Assembly: GCF_014640255.1 (NCBI RefSeq)
Contig: NZ_BMGP01000009.1
Span: 1-42,235, forward strand
Length of the DNA stretch: 42,235 nucleotides
Source of the DNA: Subtercola lobariae
GTDB lineage: Bacteria; Actinomycetota; Actinomycetes; Actinomycetales; Microbacteriaceae
Direction: 5' to 3'
The notes beneath the pieces are model-generated. The model was not told the origin of the DNA. It ran no database searches and saw nothing but the letters and a program-made list of their open reading frames with translations. This document shows, in pieces, positions 7,455 through 14,619 of this stretch; within the stretch, counting starts at the first letter, position 1, and each line of letters starts with the position of its first letter. A program made the position numbers and the translations under genes.

Positions 7455-8324
7455 ATGACTTCGTTACCTGCCCCGAGTCCGTGGACCGCTGCGTTACCAG
7501 AGGCCAACCCCCCGGAGGGCATGGCGCTCTACCAGTTGCCCACTGGCACGTATGACACCCGCGCGGCGCTCGCTGTGCGTGGGGGGTCGTTCCGGGACAA
7601 GCGGCATTTTGCAGCGAACGCTGTTCTAGTGACCCATCCCGGGGGGGATTTTTTGATCGATGCGGGGTTCGGTGAGCAGGTCGATGAGCATGTGAAAATG
7701 CTTCCTCTTTTCACGCGCGCCCCGTACACCAAGACGACGACTGTGTATGAGCAATTGGTTCGGGCAGGTTATGACTTCACCCGGTTGCGGGGGGTGATTC
7801 TGACGCATTCGCATTGGGATCACTCCAGCGGCCTGGATTCTCTTGATGTTCCGATCTGGATCAACAAGGGGGAGCGGGAGTACGCGGCGAAAGATGGTGA
7901 TGGGAAAGTGTTCCGCACGGTCTCTGTGGGGCACAAGATCCATGAGTACGTTTTCGGCGGTCCCGCCTACCTCGGATTCGCCAAGAGCTTCGACGTCTAC
8001 GGCGATGGATCGCTCGTGATCGCATTAGCAGGCGGCCACACGACCGGATCCGTCGTGGTCTTCGTCACGCTGCCGTCGGCGAGCCCGGTGGCGTCGGGGA
8101 AGAGGTATGCGTTTATCGGGGATCTGACGTGGCAGTATGACGGGATAAAGCGGCGGGCGGAACGTCCGTGGCTGCTTCGAACGTTGGCGGACAGTGACGC
8201 CGGTCAGGTGCGGGAGGGAATCGTTCTAGCGGCTGCGTTGGTTGACGTGATGCGGGTTGTTCCAGCCCACGACGTTGGCGCGTACGACGGTATTCCGGTG
8301 CTTCCGAGGGTGATGCCGTCATGA
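7455..8324 (+). CDS. MBL-fold metallo-hydrolase, 289 aa
   Basis: This is a metallo-beta-lactamase-fold hydrolase, probably binding two zinc ions. From the start at 7455 the ligands are T117-H118-S-H120-W-D122-H123 (HxHxDH), H195 (GGHTTGS), D223 (IGDLTW) and H272 (PAHD), so the full set is present. The N-terminal LIDAGFG and the length resemble the quorum-quenching lactonase/AttM-like and related hydrolases, but the substrate is not readable. I prefer ATG 7455 over the upstream 7383 because the protein begins naturally there (MTSLPAPSPW); the ribosome-binding site is weak. Its stop overlaps the MarR start by ATGA (8321-8324), so the two are co-translated. The MarR protein probably senses the substrate or product of this enzyme. 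Confidence 0.88.
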   Translation: MTSLPAPSPWTAALPEANPPEGMALYQLPTGTYDTRAALAVRGGSFRDKRHFAANAVLVTHPGGDFLIDAGFGEQVDEHVKMLPLFTRAPYTKTTTVYEQLVRAGYDFTRLRGVILTHSHWDHSSGLDSLDVPIWINKGEREYAAKDGDGKVFRTVSVGHKIHEYVFGGPAYLGFAKSFDVYGDGSLVIALAGGHTTGSVVVFVTLPSASPVASGKRYAFIGDLTWQYDGIKRRAERPWLLRTLADSDAGQVREGIVLAAALVDVMRVVPAHDVGAYDGIPVLPRVMPS

Positions 8325-8776
8325 CGGTCGGTGCTGGTCCCACGATCACGTCGGAGATCACCTGGTTGCTGCACCGGGCAGCGCAGCACATGCACGTCGT
8401 CACCGGGCTGCAAGCCGAGAAACACGGTCTGCAGCTGCGGGATCACATCATCCTCAGTGCCATACACAAAACCCCAGGTCTCACCCAAGTAGAGCTCGCT
8501 AAGACGGTGAGTCTCGACAAGACGACCCTGATGAGTCAACTCGACCGGCTCGAGCGGAACGGTCTGATCCTTCGCCGCCCAGACCCCCACGACCGGCGTG
8601 TCCGCATCCCCGAGATGACGGCCGCAGGTGAGGACATTCGTGCCCGAGTCGCCGCCGATAGCCGGGTCGCTGAGCAGGACGCATTGCGCAGCTTCAGCGG
8701 CACCGATATCGAATCGTTCCGCCGGATGCTGATCGGCATGATCGGCGACAGCGCCGACCCCGGATCCTGCCTCTGA
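8321..8776 (+). CDS. MarR-family transcriptional regulator, 151 aa
   Basis: This is a winged-helix repressor of the MarR family, acting as a dimer. The recognition part is LTQVELAKTVSLDKTTLMSQLDRLERNGLI (about residues 54-83), followed by the wing DPHDRRVRIPEMTAAGE. Length and order fit the family. It overlaps the MBL hydrolase by four bases, so it is made from the same message, and the inverted repeat at 7434-7451 is the obvious candidate binding site. The ligand is unknown. Downstream genes are fragments (8859-9424), which suggests the operon once continued with further enzymes. Confidence 0.9.
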   Translation: MTVGAGPTITSEITWLLHRAAQHMHVVTGLQAEKHGLQLRDHIILSAIHKTPGLTQVELAKTVSLDKTTLMSQLDRLERNGLILRRPDPHDRRVRIPEMTAAGEDIRARVAADSRVAEQDALRSFSGTDIESFRRMLIGMIGDSADPGSCL

Positions 8777-8858
8777 TCTTCCGATCCCCACCAATCCGCC
8801 TCCCGACGGGCGGCGACATTCGTTCGTTCGCTCCGCCACACGATTATGGGAAAGAAGT

Positions 8859-9086
8859 TCACTATGGGCCGACCCCGCGCTCCTGGACCGTGACCGGAGC
8901 ATCGCGATACTCACCGCCCTGATCTGCGACGGCGTGCTCGGCGAACGACTCCACGCGCACCTCGAACGCGCGGTGAGGAACGGGGTCGATCAACACGCCC
9001 TCGAAGTTCTGATGGTCCTCCTCTCCCTCTACGCCGGGCAGGCACGAACATCGATCGCGGCCGAAGAAATCCAACGATTCTTCTGA
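8859..9086 (+). pseudogene. Carboxymuconolactone decarboxylase-like fragment
   Basis: The frame reads WADPALLDRDRSIAILTALI, then GERLHAHLERAVRNGV, then EVLMVLLSLYAGQ and stops at TGA 9084-9086. This is the C-terminal half of a CMD/AhpD-like protein (RDRSI..TALI..G...LxxHLExAxxNGVxxxEvxEvLxxLxxYAG). No start codon fits upstream, the N-terminal half is missing, and the Cys of the active AhpD CxxC motif is absent in the readable part. I consider it a truncated remnant of a gene that followed marR. Confidence 0.65.
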
Positions 9087-9117
9087 AACCGTGCGGTAGA
9101 GGACGAAGGAGCACATC

Positions 9118-9168
9118 ATGCGCGCAGTTGTTTACAACGAATATGGTCACTCAACAGTTCATTGCTGA
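9118..9168 (+). pseudogene. N-terminal stub of a zinc-type/quinone oxidoreductase (16 aa)
   Basis: AAGGAG precedes ATG 9118, and the frame reads MRAVVYNEYGHSTVHC before TGA. MRAVVYNEYG is the classic start of NADPH:quinone reductase / alcohol-dehydrogenase-like MDR proteins. After about 12 residues the homology is lost and a different gene's tail begins, so this is the stub of a deleted gene with its original ribosome-binding site still in place. Confidence 0.6.
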
Positions 9169-9184
9169 GCGAGATGAGGGCGCC

Positions 9185-9424
9185 ACCGGCGATGCTCGCG
9201 GCGATCCGGAGGATGCGACGCAGGCGCTGACGTTCTCGCTCGACGAGACGACCGGCATCGGCATCGGCATCGAAACCGGAACCCCCGTAGGCGAAGACTA
9301 CGGAAACGCCGACAACCGTTTCACCGGCACCATCAGTTGGGTCCGACCCGACCTTGGCCTCGACAGCCACGACCATCTCATCGACCCTGCCGACCTTTAC
9401 GCGATCGCAATGACCAACCAGTAA
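9185..9424 (+). pseudogene. Arylsulfatase C-terminal fragment
   Basis: The frame contains FSLDETTGIG, ETGTPVGEDYG, NRFTGTISWVRPDLGLDSHD and HLIDPADLYAIAMTNQ, then TAA at 9422-9424. ETGTPVxxDY...FTGxIxWVxxDxGxDxHDHLI is the hallmark C-terminus of AtsA-type arylsulfatases. The catalytic N-terminal domain with the CxPSR sulfatase signature is absent. It is joined directly to the oxidoreductase stub, which indicates a deletion between two genes. Its 3' end is the left part of the 84-bp repeat. Confidence 0.75.
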
Positions 9425-9482
9425 AGTCTGTCGTCTCATCCGGAGCGAATGCGGTGCAAAGGCTTGAGGTGTATTTGCGCTG
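9399..9482 (+). repeat. 84-bp direct repeat, copy 2
   Basis: This matches 596-679 without gaps at 73 of 84 positions. It covers the last eight codons and stop of the arylsulfatase fragment and about 58 bases beyond. Similarity stops sharply on both sides. The region from 9483 to 9711 holds no gene that I can recognise. Confidence 0.85.
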
Positions 9483-9711
9483 ACAATGAACGTTACGTAA
9501 AGAGTCGCCGGCGCCGCTACAGGCAGAACCCTCGGGTCGCGGTTCGTTTGGTCCCCAACGGGGTCTTTCGAATTCGGTTGGGCGTGCCCACACTTTGCCC
9601 ACAAGACATCAAAATCGATGTGATTCAGGAGTGGTCGGTGAGACCAGAGATCGGCATGATTCCGGGGTTGTTCGGCAAACTACAAGTAGTTCCGCAGGTT
9701 GAATGGTGCGT

Positions 9712-10371
9712 TCAGTTGTGGTCTTGCGGAAACGCGAGGAGGGCTCTGGGCAGGGTGCGGCTAAGCCAGTCGCGGAAGTCGTCCAGGCTGTAGCTGAGGC
9801 GGTGGCAGAGAAGCTCGAATGTTTCGGGGCTGGCGAGGGCCCAGGCAGTATCGACGGCGGTCTCGCGAGTGAGCCCTGGCGTGAGTGCTTCGTCGGGGAT
9901 AGCGCTGACGATGGTGGTGAAGAGCTGATGCCGCAACAGCTGCAGTTCGTTCCAGTCGGAGGCGATTTCGGGGTCGATGGCGGCGGCGTCGCGGTAGAGG
10001 GTCCAGCCGAGTGAGGCGCGAGCGGCTATGTCGGTGACGAGGCTCGCGAGCTCGTGTAGGCGCCGTATGGGCGACATATCCGAAGAGAAGTGTTCGGCTG
10101 CTTGTGCGGGTGTGGCGGCGCTGCCTGAGAGGGCGTCCTCCACATATCCGCGTAGTAAGGCACGTTTGCTGCCCCAGGCCAGGTAGAGAGTTTGCACCGA
10201 CACGCCCGCGGAGGCGGCAAGGCGCGTTACGGTGGTCGCCGCGTAACCGTTTGCCGCGAACTCATTCGCCGCTGCTTCCAGGAGACGGTGGCGAGTTTCT
10301 TGCCGAAGAGCGTCACCTGCGCGCTTCTGCCGACTGCGGTAGTCACTTACCGGCGCATTTTCGCTACTCAT
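9712..10371 (-). CDS. TetR-family transcriptional regulator, 219 aa
   Basis: This is a one-component repressor with an N-terminal TetR helix-turn-helix (RHRLLEAAANEFAANGYAATTVTRLAASAGVS, then VQTLYLAWGSKRALL) and a C-terminal ligand/dimer domain. I chose the ATG at 10369-10371 because the longer frame would start inside the palindrome at 10381-10402. The gene is transcribed away from the CocE-type hydrolase at 10451, with the palindrome between them, so it most likely represses both itself and the hydrolase. The ligand is probably an ester or amide substrate of that enzyme, which is inference. Confidence 0.9.
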   Translation of the reverse strand: MSSENAPVSDYRSRQKRAGDALRQETRHRLLEAAANEFAANGYAATTVTRLAASAGVSVQTLYLAWGSKRALLRGYVEDALSGSAATPAQAAEHFSSDMSPIRRLHELASLVTDIAARASLGWTLYRDAAAIDPEIASDWNELQLLRHQLFTTIVSAIPDEALTPGLTRETAVDTAWALASPETFELLCHRLSYSLDDFRDWLSRTLPRALLAFPQDHN

Positions 10372-10380
10372 CGCTCTAGC

Positions 10381-10402
10381 GTAACTCATGTTCTTGAGTT
10401 AC
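10381..10402 (+). promoter_or_regulatory. Perfect palindrome, candidate TetR operator
   Basis: GTAACTCA-TGTTCT-TGAGTTAC is a perfect 8-6-8 inverted repeat lying 10 bases before the TetR start and 49 bases before the divergent CocE-type hydrolase. A TTGAGT inside its right arm could serve as -35 for the hydrolase. Position and symmetry fit a TetR operator controlling both directions. Confidence 0.75.
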
Positions 10403-10450
10403 GATCAAGAGCAATAGAGTGACACTCAAATCCGTCGATCGAGGATCCCC

Positions 10451-12145
10451 ATGGAAACCAAACCAATCGATAGGCCCTGGAAGCGCCCCGGAGCTGCTGC
10501 GTATGCTCGCGGCCGCCGTGCGGCACTCTTTCGCCCTCCGGTGACGGTGTACGAGATGGCGGCCGATGTGAAGAAAGACGAGGATGTGCCAGTGAAAATG
10601 CGCGATGGCGTCACGCTGCGACTGAACCTTTTCCGCCCTGCTGGCACGGATGGGCCGCTGCCCGTGCTGTTGTCGGCGCACCCGTACGGTAAAGACTCGG
10701 TTGCCAAGAAGAAGCGCGGGAAATGGTCGCTGAATCCGCAGTTCCGCATCATGAACCAGCCGGCGCCGCTGCGGATCTCAAACCAGACCAGCTGGGAGGC
10801 ACCCGATCCGGTGTGGTGGGCACAGCAGGGTTTCGCGGTCATCAACCTCGACACCCGCGGCGGCGGCCACTCCGAGGGCCGCGGTGATCTGCTCTCCGAT
10901 GAGGAGGCCGATGACCTCTCGCAGGTCATCGCGTGGGCCGCGGAGCAGTCGTGGTCGAGTGGGCGGGTCGGGATGCTCGGAGTGTCGTATCTGGCGCTCT
11001 CGCAGTACAAGGTTGCCGCCCTGAACCCTCCGGCGCTGAAGGCAATCTGCCCGTGGGAGGGGTTCACCGACGCCTACCGAGACTTCTTCACCCCCGGCGG
11101 TGTCGTCGAGAACGGCTTCGCCCGAGTCTGGCTGTTCTTGACCAATAGGGTCGCCAAGCTCAACATCAACCTCGCAGTCGAACGTAAAAAACATCCACTG
11201 CGCGACGAGTGGTGGGAGAAGCTCACCCCCGACCTCTCAAAAATCACCGTGCCGATCCTGGAATGCACGAGCTTCTCCGACGACAACCTGCACAGTGTCG
11301 GATCCATGCGCGCGTTCCAGAACGTCGGATCCGTGCACCGCCACGCCTACACACACCGCGGCCCCAAGTGGGCGACCTTCTATGGAGAACAGGCGCGAGC
11401 GCACCAGCTCCAATTCTTTGACAGACACCTCCGCGAGAAAGACGTGTCCGAGCTACCCGCAATGCGGCTCGAGATCCGGGACCGCCTCGACCACATCGCC
11501 GAGGTTCGCGACGAGCAGGAATGGCCGCTGGCACGCACCGATTGGCGCCGCCTGCACCTCAGCCGCGACGGTCGGCTCACCGAGAGTCCGACAAAACCCG
11601 GTAGCGTCAGCTTCGACCTGAAGCGCAACGCGGCCTCGTTCGAGTACCGCTTCGACGAAGAAACCGAGCTCAGCGGACCCATGACACTGCGGCTTCAGGT
11701 ATCTACCGAGCAAGCGGCCGACCCGCGCCTTTTCGTCGGAGTCGAAAAGTGGTCGCAGAGCAAGCCTGTATCTTTCGAGGGCTCCTATGGCTACGGGCGG
11801 GACAGCATCGCCCAAGGCCGGCTGCGCCTCGCGCTACGCGAACTCGACACGGCGCTCAGCACGCCGCACCAGCCCGAGCACACTTTCCGCACCCTGCAGC
11901 CGGTGCGCGACGGCGAGCAAATGGAAGTGCTGATCCCGCTCAGCTCTTCAGCCACACTCTTCCACTCAGGCGAAAGCATCCGGCTCGTGATCGCCGGCCG
12001 CTACCTGCAACCCCGCAACCCCCTCTTCGGCCACTTCCCGACCCACTACGAGCCCAGCAAAACAGGCAAAGCCACCATCACTTGGAACCCCAATCGGCCA
12101 TCCACCCTTGAAATTCCCGTCATCCCTCCGAAACTTCGCGGCTGA
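10451..12145 (+). CDS. CocE/NonD-family (X-Pro dipeptidyl-peptidase-like) hydrolase, 564 aa
   Basis: This is a serine hydrolase of the CocE/NonD family, acting on esters or acyl-peptide bonds. Residues about 45-330 form the alpha/beta hydrolase domain (KMRDGVTLRLNLFRP start motif, INLDTRGGGHSEG, nucleophile Ser179 in GVSYLA, likely Asp277 or 278 and His302). Residues about 345-560 form the C-terminal jelly-roll PepX_C domain (LSGPMTLRLQVSTE, LIPLSSSATLFHSGESIRLVIAGRYL). ATG 10451 has GAGGA about six bases upstream. No signal peptide is seen, so it is probably cytoplasmic. Regulation by the divergent TetR protein through the palindrome at 10381-10402 is likely. The enzyme is intact and of the usual length. 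Confidence 0.9.
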   Translation: METKPIDRPWKRPGAAAYARGRRAALFRPPVTVYEMAADVKKDEDVPVKMRDGVTLRLNLFRPAGTDGPLPVLLSAHPYGKDSVAKKKRGKWSLNPQFRIMNQPAPLRISNQTSWEAPDPVWWAQQGFAVINLDTRGGGHSEGRGDLLSDEEADDLSQVIAWAAEQSWSSGRVGMLGVSYLALSQYKVAALNPPALKAICPWEGFTDAYRDFFTPGGVVENGFARVWLFLTNRVAKLNINLAVERKKHPLRDEWWEKLTPDLSKITVPILECTSFSDDNLHSVGSMRAFQNVGSVHRHAYTHRGPKWATFYGEQARAHQLQFFDRHLREKDVSELPAMRLEIRDRLDHIAEVRDEQEWPLARTDWRRLHLSRDGRLTESPTKPGSVSFDLKRNAASFEYRFDEETELSGPMTLRLQVSTEQAADPRLFVGVEKWSQSKPVSFEGSYGYGRDSIAQGRLRLALRELDTALSTPHQPEHTFRTLQPVRDGEQMEVLIPLSSSATLFHSGESIRLVIAGRYLQPRNPLFGHFPTHYEPSKTGKATITWNPNRPSTLEIPVIPPKLRG

Positions 12146-12290
12146 GAGAGCACGTCGGCATCGGTTTCGCGCTCAGAACTGGAGGCAGCCCTGGCAACTC
12201 TTCAGATGGTACGAAGGGCACTGCCTGGGCGGTGAACCAACAACTGAAGAGGCCCCAGATGTGCGAGTGGCCTGAGGGTGCGAGCAACCT

Positions 12291-12410
12291 TTATGCGAGG
12301 ATCAGGGTTCTCCCAGACGGATTCTCGACAGGCGTGCCGTCTGGTTCGGTTCCGTCGTCAGGATCGATCTCGGCCGGCTTCGGGGTGTGCTCAGGTCGCG
12401 GATCACTCAT
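12291..12410 (-). CDS. Small acidic disordered protein, 39 aa
   Basis: The frame MSDPRPEHTPKPAEIDPDDG... ends NPSGRTLILA. It is acidic, proline-rich and without predicted folded core. The pattern DGTP-VENPSG near the C-terminus occurs in short hypothetical proteins of many actinobacteria, which supports translation. Its ATG lies inside the end of the preceding small gene (8-base overlap), so the two are probably coupled. The function is unknown. Confidence 0.55.
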   Translation of the reverse strand: MSDPRPEHTPKPAEIDPDDGTEPDGTPVENPSGRTLILA

Positions 12411-12528
12411 CGTCGGCTCCGCCGCCCGAGGCAGTGTCTTCGCCATCATCGGATTGTGAACCATCTGAACCCGAACCATCCGGAATCTCATCCGCGTCAG
12501 GTCTTCCAGCGTTATTCTGTTTCGTCAT
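12403..12528 (-). CDS. Small acidic Ser/Asp/Gly-rich protein, 41 aa
   Basis: ATG at 12526-12528 is preceded by AAAGGCGAG at about six bases. The frame reads MTKQNNAGRPDADEIPDG and continues as an Asp/Ser/Gly-rich tail ending GGGADDE, then TGA. It overlaps the next small acidic gene by 8 bases. It is too short for most gene callers. There is no recognised domain, and the composition suggests an intrinsically disordered protein. Confidence 0.45.
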   Translation of the reverse strand: MTKQNNAGRPDADEIPDGSGSDGSQSDDGEDTASGGGADDE

Positions 12529-12634
12529 CGACTCGCCTTTTCATTGTGAAGGGAGGTCTGAACCGTCGAGCACGAGATTGCCCGATCGCAGGCCCACCAC
12601 GTGGGCTGCTGCCGCGAAGTCTGGGGCAACATAC

Positions 12635-13501
12635 CTAACGTAGACGACGTCGTTCATGCGGGGTAGGCATTGACAATCGGGTGAGCCGGCGTCGGCCCGA
12701 ACGCTGACGGTCAACTCGACTCCACACGTTCGCGTTGAGGTTCGACGGGTCACGCACCTGCCGACCACGGGTGCAGATGCGATCAAGGAGCTTTCGTCGC
12801 CACCGGAGGGTGGATGAACTTCGCGGCCAGTTGCGGAGCAGTGTCCAGAACCCGCGCTGCACCCTCAGCAGGTAGGTGTCTGCGCGTCTGAAGGGCCGGT
12901 AGGAGATGCCGACCGAGATGGCCGGCTCGAACTCGATGCGATGGTGTGGCGTCAGGTGGATAGTCAGGTCGAGGTCGTCATGAATGCTGACCCCGGAACG
13001 GTGGACGCTGGTTGCGACCGCCTGCCACGCTTGCTGTCTGAGGAAGAAGTTCGAGCCGAAGAGCGGCGTCTCGCCCAACGCGAGCCTGAAGGCGGTGAAA
13101 TACGCGCCCAGGTACAGGCCTGCGACGACCCGGGACCCGCGGCGCGGCCCATCGTAGAAATAGCCCGACCCGGTGATGGCGTCTATTCCGGGTTCGTCGG
13201 TGAGAATCCGGATGCCCTCTTCGATCCAGGTCGGCGGTGCAACAGAATCCGCGTCGAGCCGGCCGATGACAGCGAAACGTGCAGCATCGTAACCGGCTGT
13301 CGAGGCTGCCGGGATGCCGGGAACTGACTCGTAGATCACGCGCGCTCCCAGGTCGCGGGCGACCCGCGCTGTCTCGTCGGTACTCCCGTTGTCAACAACG
13401 ATGATCTCGTCGGGATGCACTGTCTGTCTGGACAGTGCGGCCAGACAACGCCTTAAGGCGACAGCGTCGTTTTTCACTGGGATGACGACCGACACCGTCA
13501 A
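12635..13501 (-). CDS. GT2-family glycosyltransferase, 288 aa
   Basis: This is an inverting GT-A fold glycosyltransferase. SVVIPVKND opens the domain, VVDNGST (35-41) binds the nucleotide, and LDADS (82-86) is the metal-binding DxD-like motif. FGSNFFLRQQAW and HDDLDLTIHL follow in the acceptor region. I propose TTG 13499-13501 as the start, with GGGAA about seven bases upstream, because the domain begins immediately there; the frame extends further but would overlap the upstream gene. No membrane helices are evident. The basic C-terminal tail (RRKLLDR..., RRRLTRL) may bind the membrane surface. It sits 26 bases after the membrane protein at 13528. Confidence 0.85.
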   Translation of the reverse strand: MTVSVVIPVKNDAVALRRCLAALSRQTVHPDEIIVVDNGSTDETARVARDLGARVIYESVPGIPAASTAGYDAARFAVIGRLDADSVAPPTWIEEGIRILTDEPGIDAITGSGYFYDGPRRGSRVVAGLYLGAYFTAFRLALGETPLFGSNFFLRQQAWQAVATSVHRSGVSIHDDLDLTIHLTPHHRIEFEPAISVGISYRPFRRADTYLLRVQRGFWTLLRNWPRSSSTLRWRRKLLDRICTRGRQVRDPSNLNANVWSRVDRQRSGRRRLTRLSMPTPHERRRLR

Positions 13502-13527
13502 GAATTCCCGTCGGGTGCGTCGGGTGG

Positions 13528-14061
13528 TTAACGTTTGAGTAGCCCAGCGAAGGGGCGTTGCTGCTCGCCCTGTTGCGCGGCGAGAACGATGAGCGTGCCC
13601 GTCAGCACGGGCAGCACCCATTGCAGAATGCGCTGCTTCTTCTGCGCTGCGGTGAGCTCTGCCGAAGCCGTGCTGGCCGGCTCGGTGACCGTTTCGGCGC
13701 CTTCGCTGGAATGCAGCCCGATGGTGCGGCCGAGGAGCCCGGAGTAGAGCGACGCGCCGCCAGCGGCGACGGTGAGGGCTAGCTTGAGTTTTGTGTTGGT
13801 GCGACTCTCGGGTTGGCCGGCGAGGCGAGCCTTATTGCCGGCGATGAGTCCGATGCCGCCGATTCCGTGCACTGCGATCGCCGCGAGCTGCACCGGCGCC
13901 CACTTAGCCCAGCCCAGCGCTGACAGGCTGAGTCGTTCGGCCGGGTCTTTCGCATGTGCAGCGGCACCGTTCAATCCCACGGCGCCCATCAGGGTGCCGC
14001 CGAACCAGGCGGCGAGACCAAGATCGTGCATGCTTCGGACGAGGGTGTTGCGTTCAGACAT
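13528..14061 (-). CDS. Small integral membrane protein, 177 aa, unknown function
   Basis: The protein has about four hydrophobic segments (LAAWFGGTLMGAVGL, VQLAAIAVHGIGGIGLIAG, LALTVAAGGASLYSGLLG, QWVLPVLTGTLIVLAA). They are separated by short polar loops, with a Glu/Thr-rich loop before the last helix. ATG 14059-14061 is chosen because GAAAGGAA precedes it. Similar small membrane proteins occur widely in actinobacteria without known function. It follows the small soluble protein at 14101 by 39 bases and precedes the GT2 gene by 26, so the three likely form one transcript. Confidence 0.75.
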   Translation of the reverse strand: MSERNTLVRSMHDLGLAAWFGGTLMGAVGLNGAAAHAKDPAERLSLSALGWAKWAPVQLAAIAVHGIGGIGLIAGNKARLAGQPESRTNTKLKLALTVAAGGASLYSGLLGRTIGLHSSEGAETVTEPASTASAELTAAQKKQRILQWVLPVLTGTLIVLAAQQGEQQRPFAGLLKR

Positions 14062-14100
14062 GTGTTTCCTTTCGAGGTGGTTGGGGATCGATATCGTCAT

Positions 14101-14415
14101 TCACGTGATCCAGTGCAAGTCGCTTCCGACTCGTCTGGCTACCGTTTCGGCTGCCACGTCGTGAATGTGATGAAGGGCGTCGTACAGGCTGTCGTGAATC
14201 GACCATTCGAACGTGTCGCCGAGGCGCATCAGTTCGAAGCCGTCATCGCGCTGCTCAACAAACCCGAGCAGGAGAGGCAAGCGATCGTCGGAACTTTCGG
14301 AGACTCGCCAAGCACGGTCGGCGATGTGCTCGACCCGAAGCCCGAGTAAATCAGCGTCAGGATGTTCGCGTTCGCAGTGTAAGCCGAGTGCTGTAGTGCG
14401 CGTTTCGTCGAGCAT
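14101..14415 (-). CDS. Conserved-looking small protein, 104 aa, unknown function
   Basis: GGAGGT lies six bases before ATG 14413-14415, a very good ribosome-binding site. The protein contains VEHIADRAWRVSES, then LLGFVEQRDDGFELMRLGDTFEW and a C-terminal helix with ALHHIHDVAAE. This layout, a W-R-V-S motif then a beta hairpin ending in GDxFEW, recalls short actinobacterial proteins of unknown function. It is first in a probable transcript with the membrane protein and GT2 gene downstream. Confidence 0.7.
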   Translation of the reverse strand: MLDETRTTALGLHCEREHPDADLLGLRVEHIADRAWRVSESSDDRLPLLLGFVEQRDDGFELMRLGDTFEWSIHDSLYDALHHIHDVAAETVARRVGSDLHWIT

Positions 14416-14470
14416 CGTCTACCTCCATGACCGGCGTGGGAATGAATCGTCACCGCACAGTCAGGAGCAA

Positions 14471-14584
14471 CAACACAACGGTACGCGTCTGTGCCTCGCT
14501 CAAATAGGCATTGACAGACCCCACGCGGAGTGAGAAGTCACGGTGTTGCTTCCCACCAGTAACACGAGCAGAACCGTTGTGTTG
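14471..14584. repeat. Perfect 12-bp inverted repeat around a 90-bp core
   Basis: CAACACAACGGT (14471-14482) and its exact complement ACCGTTGTGTTG (14573-14584) enclose 90 bases in the gap between the YihY-type gene (ending 14620) and the 104-aa gene (starting 14415). It could be a pair of regulator half-sites forming a loop, a long hairpin or the ends of a tiny non-autonomous element. I see no target duplication. Confidence 0.5.
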
Positions 14585-14619
14585 GCGGTGTACTGGTCGA
14601 CTGAGTTCCGGCTCGAGCG

